Below are positions 17,273 through 26,528 of a stretch of DNA of 64,000 nucleotides, piece after piece. The stretch is from UBA4292 sp002395865 (GTDB lineage: Bacteria > Bacillota > Clostridia > Lachnospirales > Lachnospiraceae), in NCBI GenBank assembly GCA_946533395.1, contig CAMNBU010000003.1, forward strand, positions 1 through 64,000, given 5' to 3'. Position 1 is the stretch's first letter; every line of letters starts with the position of its first letter. The translations under genes were made by a program, and so were the position numbers. The notes under the pieces are model-generated. The model was not told the DNA's origin. It searched no databases and worked only from the letters and a program-made list of their open reading frames with translations.

Positions 17273-18658
17273 CTACTCAGTCAGACGGCTTCTGACGATC
17301 TCCTTGAAGATCCTGCCTCTCTGCTCGTAGTTGTCGAACATGCCCCAGCTTGCGCACGCGGGCGAGAGAAGCACATTGCCGCCCTTCACTGCGCTCTTAA
17401 AGCATATGTCCATGGCCTCCTCAAAGGTATCCGCGAAAACGTAGTCCGTAAAACCGTGCTTATCACAGCACTCGGCTATCTTCTGTCGCGTCTGGCCGAT
17501 CAGTACGAGCTTTATCACCTTCCCATCGAAGGCCTCTATCCACTCGTCGTACTCGCTTCCCTTGTCATATCCACCGCCGATGAGCACCGTAGGGCTCTTC
17601 ATCGCGCGGATGGCGCGGATGGCGGCGTCGGGGTTCGTGCCCTTGGAATCGTTGTAATACTTTACTCCGTCGATCTCCTCGACAAATTCTATCCTGTGCT
17701 CCACCGCCTTAAAGCTCTTCACCGTATCGATGATGATGTCCATGGGTATATCCATCGACGCTGCTATGGCAATGGCAGCCATCACATTTTCATAGTTGTG
17801 AACGCCTATCAGGTTCATGTCGTTCACATTCATAAGAACTTCCTCAGAGCCGTCTGCTGCGCGCACTATATCGTCGCCGCGCATAAAATAGCCCTTATCG
17901 AGTTCCTGCGCGCTGTCAAACCAGACCACCTGCGGCCCGTGCTGCGCCATAAGCCTCTCCCCGAACTCACGCAGCACGGGATCGGCGTGATTGAGCACGC
18001 AGAAATCATTTTCGGTCTGGCGGGCGGCTATCCTCTCCTTCATGCTTATGTAGCATTCCATCGTCTTATGTCTGTTCAGATGGTCGGGGGTGATGTTCAG
18101 TATCGCGCTCACCTGCGGATGAAACTCCTCGGCGGTCTCCATCATAAAACTGCTTATCTCTATGACAGTCAGGCTGTTCTCTCCCGTCCTCAGAGCCGTC
18201 TGAGCGAATGGAATACCGATATTTCCCACGGTAAATGTGTCCGGATTATAGTTCTTGAATATCTCACCCACGAGAGTGGTGGTAGTAGTCTTCCCGTTGG
18301 TGCCGGTGATGGCCGCTATCCTGCCCTTTGTGTGCAGATACGCAAGCTCCACCTCTCCCGTCACCTTGAGGCCGCACGCTCTGACCACATCCATAAAGGG
18401 GCTGTCCTGAGGAATCCCGGGGGAAAGGACACACACATCAAATCCGTCGAGATCGGAAGAGCTCAGCTCTCCTATATGTACGCAGAGAAGCTCCCCTGCC
18501 CCCTGCGGAGCATATTCGAAATCCAGTATCTTATTCTTCAGCTCATCGCCGTCAAGCTTTACATTGCCGTCGTAGAGCATCACAGTCTCTTTCAGTTCCA
18601 GAAGGAGTCTGGCCGCGCTTATACCGCTTATACCGGCCCCCGCCACCATGTATTTCAT
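17273..18658 (-). CDS. murD: UDP-N-acetylmuramoylalanine--D-glutamate ligase MurD
   Basis: 461 residues, cytoplasmic ATP-dependent ligase adding D-Glu to UDP-MurNAc-L-Ala. An N-terminal Rossmann-like domain (VAGAGISGISAARLL) precedes the Mur ligase central P-loop AAITGTNGKTTTTTL and the motifs ILNITPDHLNRH and YNDSKGTNPDAAIRA. The C-terminal domain has LIGGGYDKGSEYDEW and LLSPACASWGMFDNYEQRG. The start follows AAGGATGATGAAGCT. Located between mraY and ftsW, as is common in Firmicutes. Confidence 0.97.
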   Translation of the reverse strand: MKYMVAGAGISGISAARLLLELKETVMLYDGNVKLDGDELKNKILDFEYAPQGAGELLCVHIGELSSSDLDGFDVCVLSPGIPQDSPFMDVVRACGLKVTGEVELAYLHTKGRIAAITGTNGKTTTTTLVGEIFKNYNPDTFTVGNIGIPFAQTALRTGENSLTVIEISSFMMETAEEFHPQVSAILNITPDHLNRHKTMECYISMKERIAARQTENDFCVLNHADPVLREFGERLMAQHGPQVVWFDSAQELDKGYFMRGDDIVRAADGSEEVLMNVNDMNLIGVHNYENVMAAIAIAASMDIPMDIIIDTVKSFKAVEHRIEFVEEIDGVKYYNDSKGTNPDAAIRAIRAMKSPTVLIGGGYDKGSEYDEWIEAFDGKVIKLVLIGQTRQKIAECCDKHGFTDYVFADTFEEAMDICFKSAVKGGNVLLSPACASWGMFDNYEQRGRIFKEIVRSRLTE

Positions 18659-18705
18659 AGCTTCATCATCCTTTTTATCTGTTACAGTTTAATATCAGGC
18701 CTGTG

Positions 18706-19653
18706 TCACAGAGCAAGCAGTCCCACACCGCACAGTATCACGGTGACCGCAGTAAATCTGCCCACGACCTGCGTCTCGCTCCAGCCGCCCATCTCAAAAT
18801 GGTGGTGGATGGGAGCCATGCGGAATATCCTCTTGCCGCCTGTCTTCTTAAAATATGCCACCTGTATCATGACAGAAAGCATCTCGGCAAGATAGATAAA
18901 GCCCACGATGATGATAAAAAGAGGCATCCTCATGCACGCGGAGATCGCCGCGACATAGCCTCCGAGGGCCAGTGAGCCGGTGTCGCCCATGAATACGCTT
19001 GCCGGGTGGAGATTGAACAGCAGATAGCCCAGAAGCGCTCCAAGGACCGCTCCCGAGACGCTCTCCATGCCATTGCCTGCCATTATGGCTGCCGCTATGA
19101 AAAACGCCGCCACGACTCCGGTGACAGATGTGCACAGACCGTCCACTCCGTCCGTGAAATTCACGCCGTTGTCGGTGCCCAGCACGAATATGTAGAAGAA
19201 AGGTATATACAGCCAATTGATATCCAGCTCTTTGCCGCCGGTGAACGGTATGATCAGGCTCGTAGCATCCGGCTGACTCAGTATATATAGAAGAAGTCCG
19301 GATGATACCACGAACTGTCCTACCATCTTAAGCGCAGGCGACAGTCCCTTCGTATTCTTCCTCACGACCTTCATGTAGTCGTCCAGAAAGCCTATAACAC
19401 CGAAGCCCGCCATGGTCATGATGACAGGGAAATTCGCCGTCTCGTTGAGAGCAAATGGAAGGGCGCACAGCACGGCCGCCGGTATGAAGGCAAGTCCTCC
19501 CATGGTGGGAGTACCGGCTTTTTTAAGGTGGGACTTAAGTCCCTCCGCCCTCTCCTGCTGCCCAAACTTCAGACGTCTCAGATGCGGTATAAGTACGCTT
19601 GTAAGGAACGCGCTCACGAAAAACGCGGCCGTCATCGCAATAAATGCATTCAT
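18706..19653 (-). CDS. mraY: Phospho-N-acetylmuramoyl-pentapeptide transferase MraY
   Basis: 315 residues, about ten membrane helices. It makes lipid I from UDP-MurNAc-pentapeptide and undecaprenyl phosphate. Conserved cytoplasmic loops are visible: KAGTPTMGGLAF, GFLDDYMKV (DDxxK), TDGVDGLC, HPASVFMGDTGSLALGG and the histidine-rich MAPIHHHFEMGGWSE. Of two nearby ATGs I chose the second (19653), 6 bp after AAAGGA, because the first touches the ribosome site. It directly follows the FtsI-type gene. Confidence 0.96.
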   Translation of the reverse strand: MNAFIAMTAAFFVSAFLTSVLIPHLRRLKFGQQERAEGLKSHLKKAGTPTMGGLAFIPAAVLCALPFALNETANFPVIMTMAGFGVIGFLDDYMKVVRKNTKGLSPALKMVGQFVVSSGLLLYILSQPDATSLIIPFTGGKELDINWLYIPFFYIFVLGTDNGVNFTDGVDGLCTSVTGVVAAFFIAAAIMAGNGMESVSGAVLGALLGYLLFNLHPASVFMGDTGSLALGGYVAAISACMRMPLFIIIVGFIYLAEMLSVMIQVAYFKKTGGKRIFRMAPIHHHFEMGGWSETQVVGRFTAVTVILCGVGLLAL

Positions 19654-19664
19654 AATCATTCCTT

Positions 19665-21917
19665 TTACTGAACCGACTCGGGCACTTCGGGTTGAGCCTC
19701 TCCATCAGGAGCGGGCTCGGCGTTATTCTCCTGTGATGCGCCATTCTCATCGTTTGTATCGTCCGACTCGCCCTCGCGCTCCGCGGGATTCTCGCCGCCT
19801 TCGCCTTCACCCTCGCTCTCGTCTTCCGAAGGCTTCTCTATGATAAGTCCGGTCACGGGATCGGTCTCCACATCACCGACCTCTGTGGTGATCATGCCGC
19901 CCTCGTAGTAGGATTCTACCGCAAGAGCGGTGCTGTCGATATTCAGATAATCGTATTCATCCAGATTCGAGTGGATGTTGAGGTACGGAAGCACCTCCTC
20001 GTAGATTGCTCTCGAGAGAAACTGCGCAGGCATACTGTTCGAATAGTCCACAGGGTGCTTGCCTCTGTCCACGACCGTGTATATGACGATCTCAGGATCC
20101 TCTATGGGGCAGGCCGTAACTATCGAGCACACCCACTGATCCTCGGCTCTCTTTCCGTCGATTACCATCTCGGCCGAACCGGTCTTGCCGCCGATATTGT
20201 AGCCGCTGACTCTTACATCGCCCGCGGTACCGCCCTCGCAGACTGCGTACAGAGCCGCCTTCATGAATTCGCTCGTCTCCTTGCTTATCGTAAGGTGAAC
20301 GGGAGTGGTGTCGGGCGTGTAAATGACATTGCCGTCGACCGATCTGACCTCCCTGACAACGTGGGGAGTGTAGTAGAAGCCGCCGTTTACAAGGCTCGAA
20401 AAAGCCGCAACGACCTCGACCATGGTCACATTGAAGCCCTGTCCGAAGGACGCGCAGGCCAGTGTTACATCGGGCTGAGTGGTGAAATCCGAGTACACGA
20501 GTCTGGATGTGTCGATCTCTCCCGGCAGGTCGATACCTGTCTTCTTACCGAAGCAGAAGCGGTTGAAATAAGTGGTGAAATCCTTCTTGCCGGTCTCGGC
20601 CGCGATCTGCATGAGGCAGACATTGCAGGAGTTCTGAAGAGCCTGTACGACGTTCAGAACGCCGCAGCCCTCACGGTTGTGGCATCTGATCTTCCAGCCG
20701 TTCACCACGCGGTAGCCTCCGCAGTAGTAGGACTCGTCTCCCGTGATATGCCCCTCCTCGTAGGCGGTGGCTATGGCAAAAGCCTTATATACAGATCCGG
20801 GCTCGAAGGATGAGCTTATGCAGAAATTCTTGTAAAGGCCGTTCAGAATATCGCTCTTTTTCTCAGGCTCGAGCGCCTCCCACTGCTCCTCGGTATAGCC
20901 GTCCGGCATCGCTGTGGGGTCGTTCAGGTTGTAGCTCGTATCGGTGGCCATGGCGTAGATCTCGCCGTTGTTGGGGTTCATCACGATGACTCCCACATTT
21001 TCCGCGCCGATCTTGTCCATGTAATCCGCGATCTTTTCCTCCACTATCGACTGTATCTGCACATCTATGGTGGATATGACCGTATTGCCCTGCACAGGAT
21101 CCACAAGCTGATTCGCCAGATTGTAATCGTCGTTTAAGTACCCGAAGCTCTTTCCGTCCACGCCTGTGAGCTGCAGATCATAGCTTTTTTCGATGCCTGT
21201 TGATGCATCGGTGTAATTCGGTGAATAGTAACCAACCACCTTGCAGCCCAGAGAATCGTAGGGATACACTCTCTTGTACTGCTTCTCGAACCACACCCCC
21301 TGTATTCTGAAATCCTTATACTTGGGATAGAGCTTGGCCACCTCATCCTTGGTAACGCCGAAAAGCTCCGATAAAGCTGTTAGCTTTTTCGCGGAGCTGG
21401 TCACGTTTACTGAATTCTGTATATTCTCAAAGGCCTCGATCTTATCAAGGCTGATGATCATGAGGGAGTTATCCTCGCTGTTGCGATACCTGTAGTACAT
21501 GGAGGAGGGGTTCGAGTTGATCTGTTCCTTCAGCGTCGCCTCATCAAGTCCGAACACCTTTACGAGCGCAGCCACCGTCGCCTCGTAGGCCTTATCCTCC
21601 AGTATGTTCTTCGCCTCTATGATGAGCAGGTACTCGGCCTCGGAGACGGCGAGGATGTTGCCGTTTCTGTCCGTTATGGTGCCTCTCGCGGCGGTTAACT
21701 CCGTGGACCTGTAGTCGTAATTGGAGAACACCTTCACCGCGTACTCGTCATAGTTCTGCGTGGTGATGTACACCACCCTGACGATCATAACTAAAAAGGC
21801 CAGCATGAACACGACAAACAGCGATGCCAGCCTGTTGCCCATGTGAGGGCGGAAATGTCTTTCTTTTATAGGATCCTTGTAGGGGCTCCTGCCATTATTG
21901 CGTCGGGATCTTTTCAT
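19665..21917 (-). CDS. ftsI: Division-specific class B penicillin-binding protein (FtsI/PbpB/SpoVD type)
   Basis: 750 residues. One membrane helix (about 30-50) is followed by the PBP dimerisation domain (TAARGTITDRNGNILAVSE) and a transpeptidase with active-site FEPGSVYKAF (Ser about 370), NSCN and GGKTGSAEM (about 577). It cross-links septal peptidoglycan made by FtsW. No PASTA domains: the C-terminus is a disordered Glu/Gly/Asn-rich acidic tail. The start overlaps the ftsL stop by 23 bp and has no clear ribosome site of its own, which points to coupled translation. Confidence 0.94.
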   Translation of the reverse strand: MKRSRRNNGRSPYKDPIKERHFRPHMGNRLASLFVVFMLAFLVMIVRVVYITTQNYDEYAVKVFSNYDYRSTELTAARGTITDRNGNILAVSEAEYLLIIEAKNILEDKAYEATVAALVKVFGLDEATLKEQINSNPSSMYYRYRNSEDNSLMIISLDKIEAFENIQNSVNVTSSAKKLTALSELFGVTKDEVAKLYPKYKDFRIQGVWFEKQYKRVYPYDSLGCKVVGYYSPNYTDASTGIEKSYDLQLTGVDGKSFGYLNDDYNLANQLVDPVQGNTVISTIDVQIQSIVEEKIADYMDKIGAENVGVIVMNPNNGEIYAMATDTSYNLNDPTAMPDGYTEEQWEALEPEKKSDILNGLYKNFCISSSFEPGSVYKAFAIATAYEEGHITGDESYYCGGYRVVNGWKIRCHNREGCGVLNVVQALQNSCNVCLMQIAAETGKKDFTTYFNRFCFGKKTGIDLPGEIDTSRLVYSDFTTQPDVTLACASFGQGFNVTMVEVVAAFSSLVNGGFYYTPHVVREVRSVDGNVIYTPDTTPVHLTISKETSEFMKAALYAVCEGGTAGDVRVSGYNIGGKTGSAEMVIDGKRAEDQWVCSIVTACPIEDPEIVIYTVVDRGKHPVDYSNSMPAQFLSRAIYEEVLPYLNIHSNLDEYDYLNIDSTALAVESYYEGGMITTEVGDVETDPVTGLIIEKPSEDESEGEGEGGENPAEREGESDDTNDENGASQENNAEPAPDGEAQPEVPESVQ

Positions 21918-22431
21918 ACTGAACTACATACTCACTTTCGGTTGCGTCATACCAGACCACCTGGTCCTTGCGAGGCTGGCTCATACCCAGCTGCGTGATC
22001 GCATAGTCATATATTTCAGTGTAATCGATACCCGTCTCAACATCGTTCAATCTTATGTCATTTCTCTCGGTAATGGTCTGAAGCTCGCTTCTGAGCGCCT
22101 TCACATTCGAAAGGTGCTTATTGAGCTCGCCCTGAGCTCCCACGAAAAGAAAGCACGAATATGCCGCGGCGATCATGAATATCGCTATAACTATGATCGA
22201 AGGAAGATTGAAGGACTTGGCCCTCATCATCTTCTTCTGCTCCTCGCGGGTCAGTGAACGTCTCGCGGGTCTTTTGGGGCGGACGTCGTATTCGTCCTGC
22301 TCCTCGGGCAGCGGTCTGACAACTTCCCTCACGGTATTGCCGTAGGTCTCGTACTGCGTATCTCTGTAGCCCCTTCTGTAGAAGTCCACAACAGAGCTTT
22401 CATTTTTACTTTTGTAATTATTACCAGCCAT
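21895..22431 (-). CDS. ftsL: FtsL-like bitopic division protein
   Basis: 178 residues. A long basic cytoplasmic N-terminus (RPKRPARRSLTREEQKK), one membrane helix (about 77-97) and an extracellular coiled coil (ELNKHLSNVKALRSELQTI) ending in a short beta tail fit FtsL. FtsL binds FtsB/DivIC and DivIB to activate FtsW-FtsI. The assignment depends on topology and position between rsmH and ftsI, because the family is poorly conserved. The cytoplasmic segment is longer than in Bacillus. Confidence 0.82.
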   Translation of the reverse strand: MAGNNYKSKNESSVVDFYRRGYRDTQYETYGNTVREVVRPLPEEQDEYDVRPKRPARRSLTREEQKKMMRAKSFNLPSIIVIAIFMIAAAYSCFLFVGAQGELNKHLSNVKALRSELQTITERNDIRLNDVETGIDYTEIYDYAITQLGMSQPRKDQVVWYDATESEYVVQYEKIPTQ

Positions 22432-22440
22432 AGCTTACAC

Positions 22441-23376
22441 CTATGTCCTCTCAAATACTCTGAGCTTCGCGCTCTTCGCTCTGGGATTTACCTCCATTTC
22501 TTCATCCGTAGGAAGAACGGGTTTTTTCGTGATGATCCTTCCGAGCGGTCTTCTTCCGCAAGTGCACACCGGAAATGAGGGCGGGCAGATGCAGGGGTTC
22601 TCATTTCTTTTGAAGGCGGTCTTTACAATCCTGTCCTCAAGAGAGTGAAACGTTATTATCGAAAGCCTTCCACCGGGCTTTAATCTTCTTATCATCGCGT
22701 CGAGCGAGTTCTCCAGGACCTCCAGCTCCCTGTTGCAGGCTATGCGAAGCGCCTGAAACGTCCTCTTTGCGGGATGGCCGGGTGCGCTAAGCGCCTTGGC
22801 CGGCATGGAGCTTCTTATTATATCCACGAGCGCCCCGGTAGTGTTCACCGGCGATATCTTACGCGCTCTGCAGATATTTCTGGCAATGGAGGAAGCGAAC
22901 CTCTCCTCGCCGTAATCCCTTATGATCCTGTATATCTCCTCCTCGGAATATCCGTTCACGATGTCGGATGCCGTGAGCTGCGCATCCGTATCCATCCTCA
23001 TGTCAAGAGGCGCGTCCACCCTGTATGTGAAGCCTCTGCTCTCGTCGTCGAGCTGATGCGAGGATACCCCGAGATCAAGGATGATGCCGTCGACCCTATC
23101 TATGCCCAGATCGTCCAGCACCGCTTCGATATTTTCAAAATTCGACTTTACCAGTCTCACGCGGTCCCCAAACTCCGCAAGCCTTCTGCCTGCGGCCTCT
23201 ATGGCCTCCGCGTCCTGGTCTATGCCTATGAGTCTCCCGCCGCCAAAAAGCCTGGCCGCTATCTCGTATGAATGACCGCCTCCGCCCAGGGTTCCGTCCA
23301 CGTACACTCCCTCCGGCTTAATGTTCAGTCCATCCACGGCCTCGTTAAGCAGCACGGATACATGAGAAAATTCCAT
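22441..23376 (-). CDS. rsmH: 16S rRNA (cytosine(1402)-N(4))-methyltransferase RsmH
   Basis: 311 residues, SAM-dependent methyltransferase acting in the 30S decoding centre. Motifs: FSHVSVLLNEAVDGL, YVDGTLGGGGHSYEIA (SAM loop), ILDLGVSSHQLDDESRGF, the variable insert, then RLSIITFHSLEDRIVK and the Cys-rich CICPPSFPVCTCG. The start is preceded by GGAGGCGCAT. Second gene of the division cluster, 17 bp after mraZ. Confidence 0.96.
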   Translation of the reverse strand: MEFSHVSVLLNEAVDGLNIKPEGVYVDGTLGGGGHSYEIAARLFGGGRLIGIDQDAEAIEAAGRRLAEFGDRVRLVKSNFENIEAVLDDLGIDRVDGIILDLGVSSHQLDDESRGFTYRVDAPLDMRMDTDAQLTASDIVNGYSEEEIYRIIRDYGEERFASSIARNICRARKISPVNTTGALVDIIRSSMPAKALSAPGHPAKRTFQALRIACNRELEVLENSLDAMIRRLKPGGRLSIITFHSLEDRIVKTAFKRNENPCICPPSFPVCTCGRRPLGRIITKKPVLPTDEEMEVNPRAKSAKLRVFERT

Positions 23377-23393
23377 ATGCGCCTCCGCATCCG

Positions 23394-23837
23394 TTACAGA
23401 TTGTACGGTGCCAGAGCCGCGCCGCTCCTTCCGAACTCAAAATCCTCGTTGTATTTAGCCCACTTTTCGGGATTCCATATCTCGATGTGGGTGCCCATTC
23501 CTCTCACGCACACATCCTCGCCCAGCGCTATGCCTGCCGCATCGCGAAGATAGGGTGCGATCATGATGCGTCCCTGCTTGTCGAACTCCTGATCGTCGGT
23601 GTTGGAGAAGATGTTTCTCTTCAACCTTCTGAGCGCCTCATCCGAAAATGTCGGCGTCTCCTCCAGCTTATCCATAAGAGCGTCGAAATCCTCCTCGGTG
23701 TACATGGCGATGCACTCCTCCTGTCCTATCGTAAGGAGGCACCTATCGCCCAGGAGCTCGCGGAACTTGGCAGGGACTATTATTCTGCCCTTGCCGTCAA
23801 TGGTATGCGTATAATTGCCTCTGAAACGCTTCGACAC
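23394..23837 (-). CDS. mraZ: Transcriptional regulator MraZ
   Basis: 147 residues from a GTG at 23837 with AAAGGAG at 6 bp. The upstream in-frame extension would cross the DNA boxes and lacks family similarity. Two SpoVT/AbrB-like swapped-hairpin domains are visible, with signatures IDGKGRIIVPAKFRELLGD and FDKQGRIMIAPYLRDAAG. MraZ forms rings that bind spaced repeats in the promoter of its own division operon. Such repeats are found at 23861-23900. Confidence 0.95.
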   Translation of the reverse strand: MSKRFRGNYTHTIDGKGRIIVPAKFRELLGDRCLLTIGQEECIAMYTEEDFDALMDKLEETPTFSDEALRRLKRNIFSNTDDQEFDKQGRIMIAPYLRDAAGIALGEDVCVRGMGTHIEIWNPEKWAKYNEDFEFGRSGAALAPYNL

Positions 23838-23860
23838 CGCTGCTCCTTTCCGGAGATTCT

Positions 23861-23900
23861 CACCACTTTTCACCACAATCACGGTAAAAATCGCCACTTT
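23861..23900 (-). promoter_or_regulatory. MraZ-type DNA boxes in the mraZ leader
   Basis: On the minus strand three GTGG-containing boxes: AAAAGTGGTG (23861-23870), GATTGTGGTG (23871-23880) and AAAGTGGCGA (23891-23900). Their GTGG cores are spaced 10 and 21 bp, on one helix face. AAAGTGG resembles MraZ boxes described in mollicutes. They lie between the likely transcription start and the start codon. Confidence 0.65.
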
Positions 23901-23914
23901 TCTAAGATATCGAC

Positions 23915-23943
23915 ATTCTAATGCATATCAGCGCAGATTTCAA
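23915..23943 (-). promoter_or_regulatory. Promoter of the mraZ division cluster
   Basis: -35 TTGAAA (23938-23943), 17-bp spacer, -10 TAGAAT (23915-23920). The predicted start is about 8 bp before the first MraZ-type box. No further promoter was recognised until ftsZ. Confidence 0.75.
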
Positions 23944-23992
23944 GCCCTATTTTGAAGTTTTTTGGTATTTTTGTGATATTTTCCGCAGACAT

Positions 23993-24023
23993 AAAAAAGG
24001 ACCGCCGAAGCGGTCCTCAAAAA
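23993..24023 (-). terminator. Terminator after lgt
   Basis: Eight-base perfect stem AGGACCGC / GCGGTCCT with a tetraloop and a six-T run on the minus strand, 20 bp past the lgt stop. Confidence 0.92.
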
Positions 24024-24037
24024 AGCATTATTATGGT

Positions 24038-24955
24038 CTATTTTGTCTCTTCCGGTGTCTCTTTGACCGGTTCGGGCTGCGCTGCTACAGCTTCGGGAGC
24101 CTTTTTTGCCTTGATGCTTCCGATCACGATGGCTGCGATGCCTCCGAGCACAAGTATCACGGAAACGACCTGCGAGACTGCGATATCAGTGCCCCACAGC
24201 TTAAGCTGGTCGGTGCGGAGACCCTCGATGAAGAAGCGCCCTATGCCGTAGCCGACGCAGTATATAAAGAGCATCTCGCCGTTAAATCTTCTGTGCTTTC
24301 TGTATATGAGCATGAAGGTGAACAGGCAGAGGTTCCAAACCGACTCATAGAGGAATGTCGGGTGGACCTGTATGTAGTCCTGCGCATACTCGGGAAGATT
24401 AAGAGCCATGTCCTTTGTGAGCTGCGCGGATATCATCGATGAATTCACCAGCGACTTGTTGATCCTCATGGCAAACAGGCTGTCGGTGTAGCCTCCGAAC
24501 GCCTCGCAGTTGAAGAAATTGCCCCAGCGGCCTATCGCCTGTCCGAGCACCAGGCCGTTTATCGCGCAGTCCGCGATCCTCCACGGGCTTATCTTTCTCT
24601 TCTTAACGAAGAAAGCAAGCACGATAAGGCTCATGATCACTGCGCCGTAGATGCCGAGGCCTCCCGCGCGAAGGTTCAGTATCTGTATAGGATCCTTCAG
24701 ATAATAATCCAGATTGAAGGCCACATAATAGAGCCTCGCGCCGATTATGCACAGGGGAACCTCCCACACGGCAAGATCGTAGATGATATCGCTTCCCACG
24801 CCTTCCTTCTGTGCCAGCCTTGCGGCGATCCAGATGCCTGCCGCGATACCTGATCCCACTATTATACCGTAGAACATTATGCGGAAGCCGAACACCTCGA
24901 AATAACTGACGAGATGTTCTATTTTTATACCGAGATGTACAAATTCAAGATCCAT
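24038..24955 (-). CDS. lgt: Prolipoprotein diacylglyceryl transferase Lgt
   Basis: 305 residues, seven-helix membrane enzyme that attaches diacylglycerol to the lipobox cysteine of prolipoproteins. The Lgt signature GRWGNFFNCEAFGGYTD is intact, as are FYGIIVGSGIAAGIW, ARLYYVAFN, HPTFLYESVWNL and GYGIGRFFIEGLRTDQL. The C-terminal 25 residues are a Pro/Glu-rich extension. The GGAG used for initiation lies inside the last codons of the upstream esterase gene. Two lipoproteins encoded in this window, the DUF885 protein and the CotH protein, are expected substrates. Confidence 0.96.
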   Translation of the reverse strand: MDLEFVHLGIKIEHLVSYFEVFGFRIMFYGIIVGSGIAAGIWIAARLAQKEGVGSDIIYDLAVWEVPLCIIGARLYYVAFNLDYYLKDPIQILNLRAGGLGIYGAVIMSLIVLAFFVKKRKISPWRIADCAINGLVLGQAIGRWGNFFNCEAFGGYTDSLFAMRINKSLVNSSMISAQLTKDMALNLPEYAQDYIQVHPTFLYESVWNLCLFTFMLIYRKHRRFNGEMLFIYCVGYGIGRFFIEGLRTDQLKLWGTDIAVSQVVSVILVLGGIAAIVIGSIKAKKAPEAVAAQPEPVKETPEETK

Positions 24956-24961
24956 ATGGCA

Positions 24962-26527
24962 CTATAACTCCATCACCTGCTGTATTTTTATGTCTGCATT
25001 GCCCGATGACGCCTCGTCGTTTCTGTCGGTCCTGAATGGCTCGACGGGTATGCCGTTTTCTCCGAAGAGGTTCACATCACCGTAGTTAGTCCAGAGATAC
25101 CTCGCGTACACGGGCTCCGGCACCGCATCGCTCTTTATGAAGATGCTGTTGCCGCGCACCTGCGCGTCCGCGGGGTAATACTGCCTGTCCTCCCCAGCTA
25201 TCTCGAAGCCGGAGACCCTGTCCTTTATGACTATGCCGCCGTCGGCATGCCTGAAGAAGAGCTCCATTCCGCCGTCGCGGTAAATGCATGAGTCGTACAT
25301 CGGCCCGAAAGCATCCTTCTCGTCCATGAGACGGTAGACATGATACATGGCCTGTCTGAACAGTCTCTCACCCACCGGCTCCTTGTCCTTCGGGTGGATC
25401 TCGTTGAACTCTCCCGCGTCAATGATCACCGCCATACCGGTGTTTTTAACAGTCCTGAACGCGCGCTGCTGTGCCTCACGTATCAGGCACCAGTGCTTGT
25501 AGTCGGGATCGTTTCTGTAGCGGTGCATAGGCAGCTGTACGAAGAGGAACGGAAGCTCATCGTCGTTCCAGTCCTCCCTCCAGTGTCTTATAAGGCGGCA
25601 AAACAGCTTGTAATACATCCTCGGCTTGTGGTCGTCGCTCTCGCCCTGATAGTACAGAAAGCCCTTCAGTGTGTAGGGCATCACACGCTTAAGCATGCAT
25701 TCATAAAGTCCCGCCGGTCTGAAGGGATTCACGCAGCACATGGGGCCGGGCCACTTATTCGGTCCCAGTTTCTTTTGAAGCTCATCCCAGCTTATGCACG
25801 GATCCACAGCATATATCTTCGCCGCAGCCTCATCCCATTTTCTGTTGTACTCCTCATACTCGGCGTACTCGCGCTTCTGTTGCTCCACGCTCTTGCCCTC
25901 TGTGGCTCTGTCGTACTCATCGACATAGGATGAGAGCTCCTCATCCTCAAGAAGAGCCTCCCTACTCATCCAGCAGCTCGAGCTCGTACCGCCCCAGTTG
26001 CAGCCGATGATACCGACCGTAACGTTAAGAGCGGCGGCCAGCTTTTTCGCGAACAGATATCCCACAGCGGACCAGGCTCTCGCAGCCTCTTCGCCGAACT
26101 CGCTCCACGCAGTATTTCTCTCAGCCTCGAAAAAAGCATCGTCCATGACCGCGATCTTCTGCGTGTAGTAGAAGCGCACATTCGGCTCCTTATCCGTCTT
26201 AAGGAGCTCCTCCCCGCCCTTCATGGTGTGGATCTCGAGCTCCATATTCGACTGTCCGCCTGCAAGCCATACCTCTCCCACGGCTATATTCCTGAACACG
26301 CGCACATTGTCTGCGCACCTGACCTCCATGGTGATCCCGTTCTGGGCCTTCATGGGCGGTATGATGACCATCCATCTTCCGTTCCTGGTCTTGCCGTGGT
26401 ATGTTCCTCCGAGTATGGTCACATAAACGACCGAACCGTCCGGACCCTCTCCGAACACGGAAACATTCTTATCTCTCTGAAGCACGCAGTTGTCCGAAAA
26501 AACTGCCGCGACTCTGAAATCTGCCAT
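24962..26527 (-). CDS. Sialate O-acetylesterase-like SGNH esterase
   Basis: 521 residues, cytoplasmic by sequence (no signal peptide). Start ATG at 26527 with GAGGAG, one base after the CotH stop. An N-terminal beta-sandwich (VAAVFSDNCVLQRDKNVSVFGEG) typical of the SASA family precedes the SGNH catalytic core: AGGQSNMEL (nucleophile Ser), GCNWGGTSSSCWM, FLYYQGESDDH and the C-terminal block NEIHPKDKEPVGERL with the expected catalytic His. Known relatives remove acetyl groups from sialic acids or from plant xylan. In a pectin-degrading neighbourhood a plant glycan substrate is as likely as sialic acid. Confidence 0.85.
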   Translation of the reverse strand: MADFRVAAVFSDNCVLQRDKNVSVFGEGPDGSVVYVTILGGTYHGKTRNGRWMVIIPPMKAQNGITMEVRCADNVRVFRNIAVGEVWLAGGQSNMELEIHTMKGGEELLKTDKEPNVRFYYTQKIAVMDDAFFEAERNTAWSEFGEEAARAWSAVGYLFAKKLAAALNVTVGIIGCNWGGTSSSCWMSREALLEDEELSSYVDEYDRATEGKSVEQQKREYAEYEEYNRKWDEAAAKIYAVDPCISWDELQKKLGPNKWPGPMCCVNPFRPAGLYECMLKRVMPYTLKGFLYYQGESDDHKPRMYYKLFCRLIRHWREDWNDDELPFLFVQLPMHRYRNDPDYKHWCLIREAQQRAFRTVKNTGMAVIIDAGEFNEIHPKDKEPVGERLFRQAMYHVYRLMDEKDAFGPMYDSCIYRDGGMELFFRHADGGIVIKDRVSGFEIAGEDRQYYPADAQVRGNSIFIKSDAVPEPVYARYLWTNYGDVNLFGENGIPVEPFRTDRNDEASSGNADIKIQQVMEL

Positions 26528-26528
26528 A

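Noticed and set aside
17162..18895. A 577-codon open frame on the plus strand opposite murD and mraY
   Set aside because: It lies antisense to two well-conserved genes, has no ribosome site and no family resemblance. The open frame follows from codon bias of the real genes.
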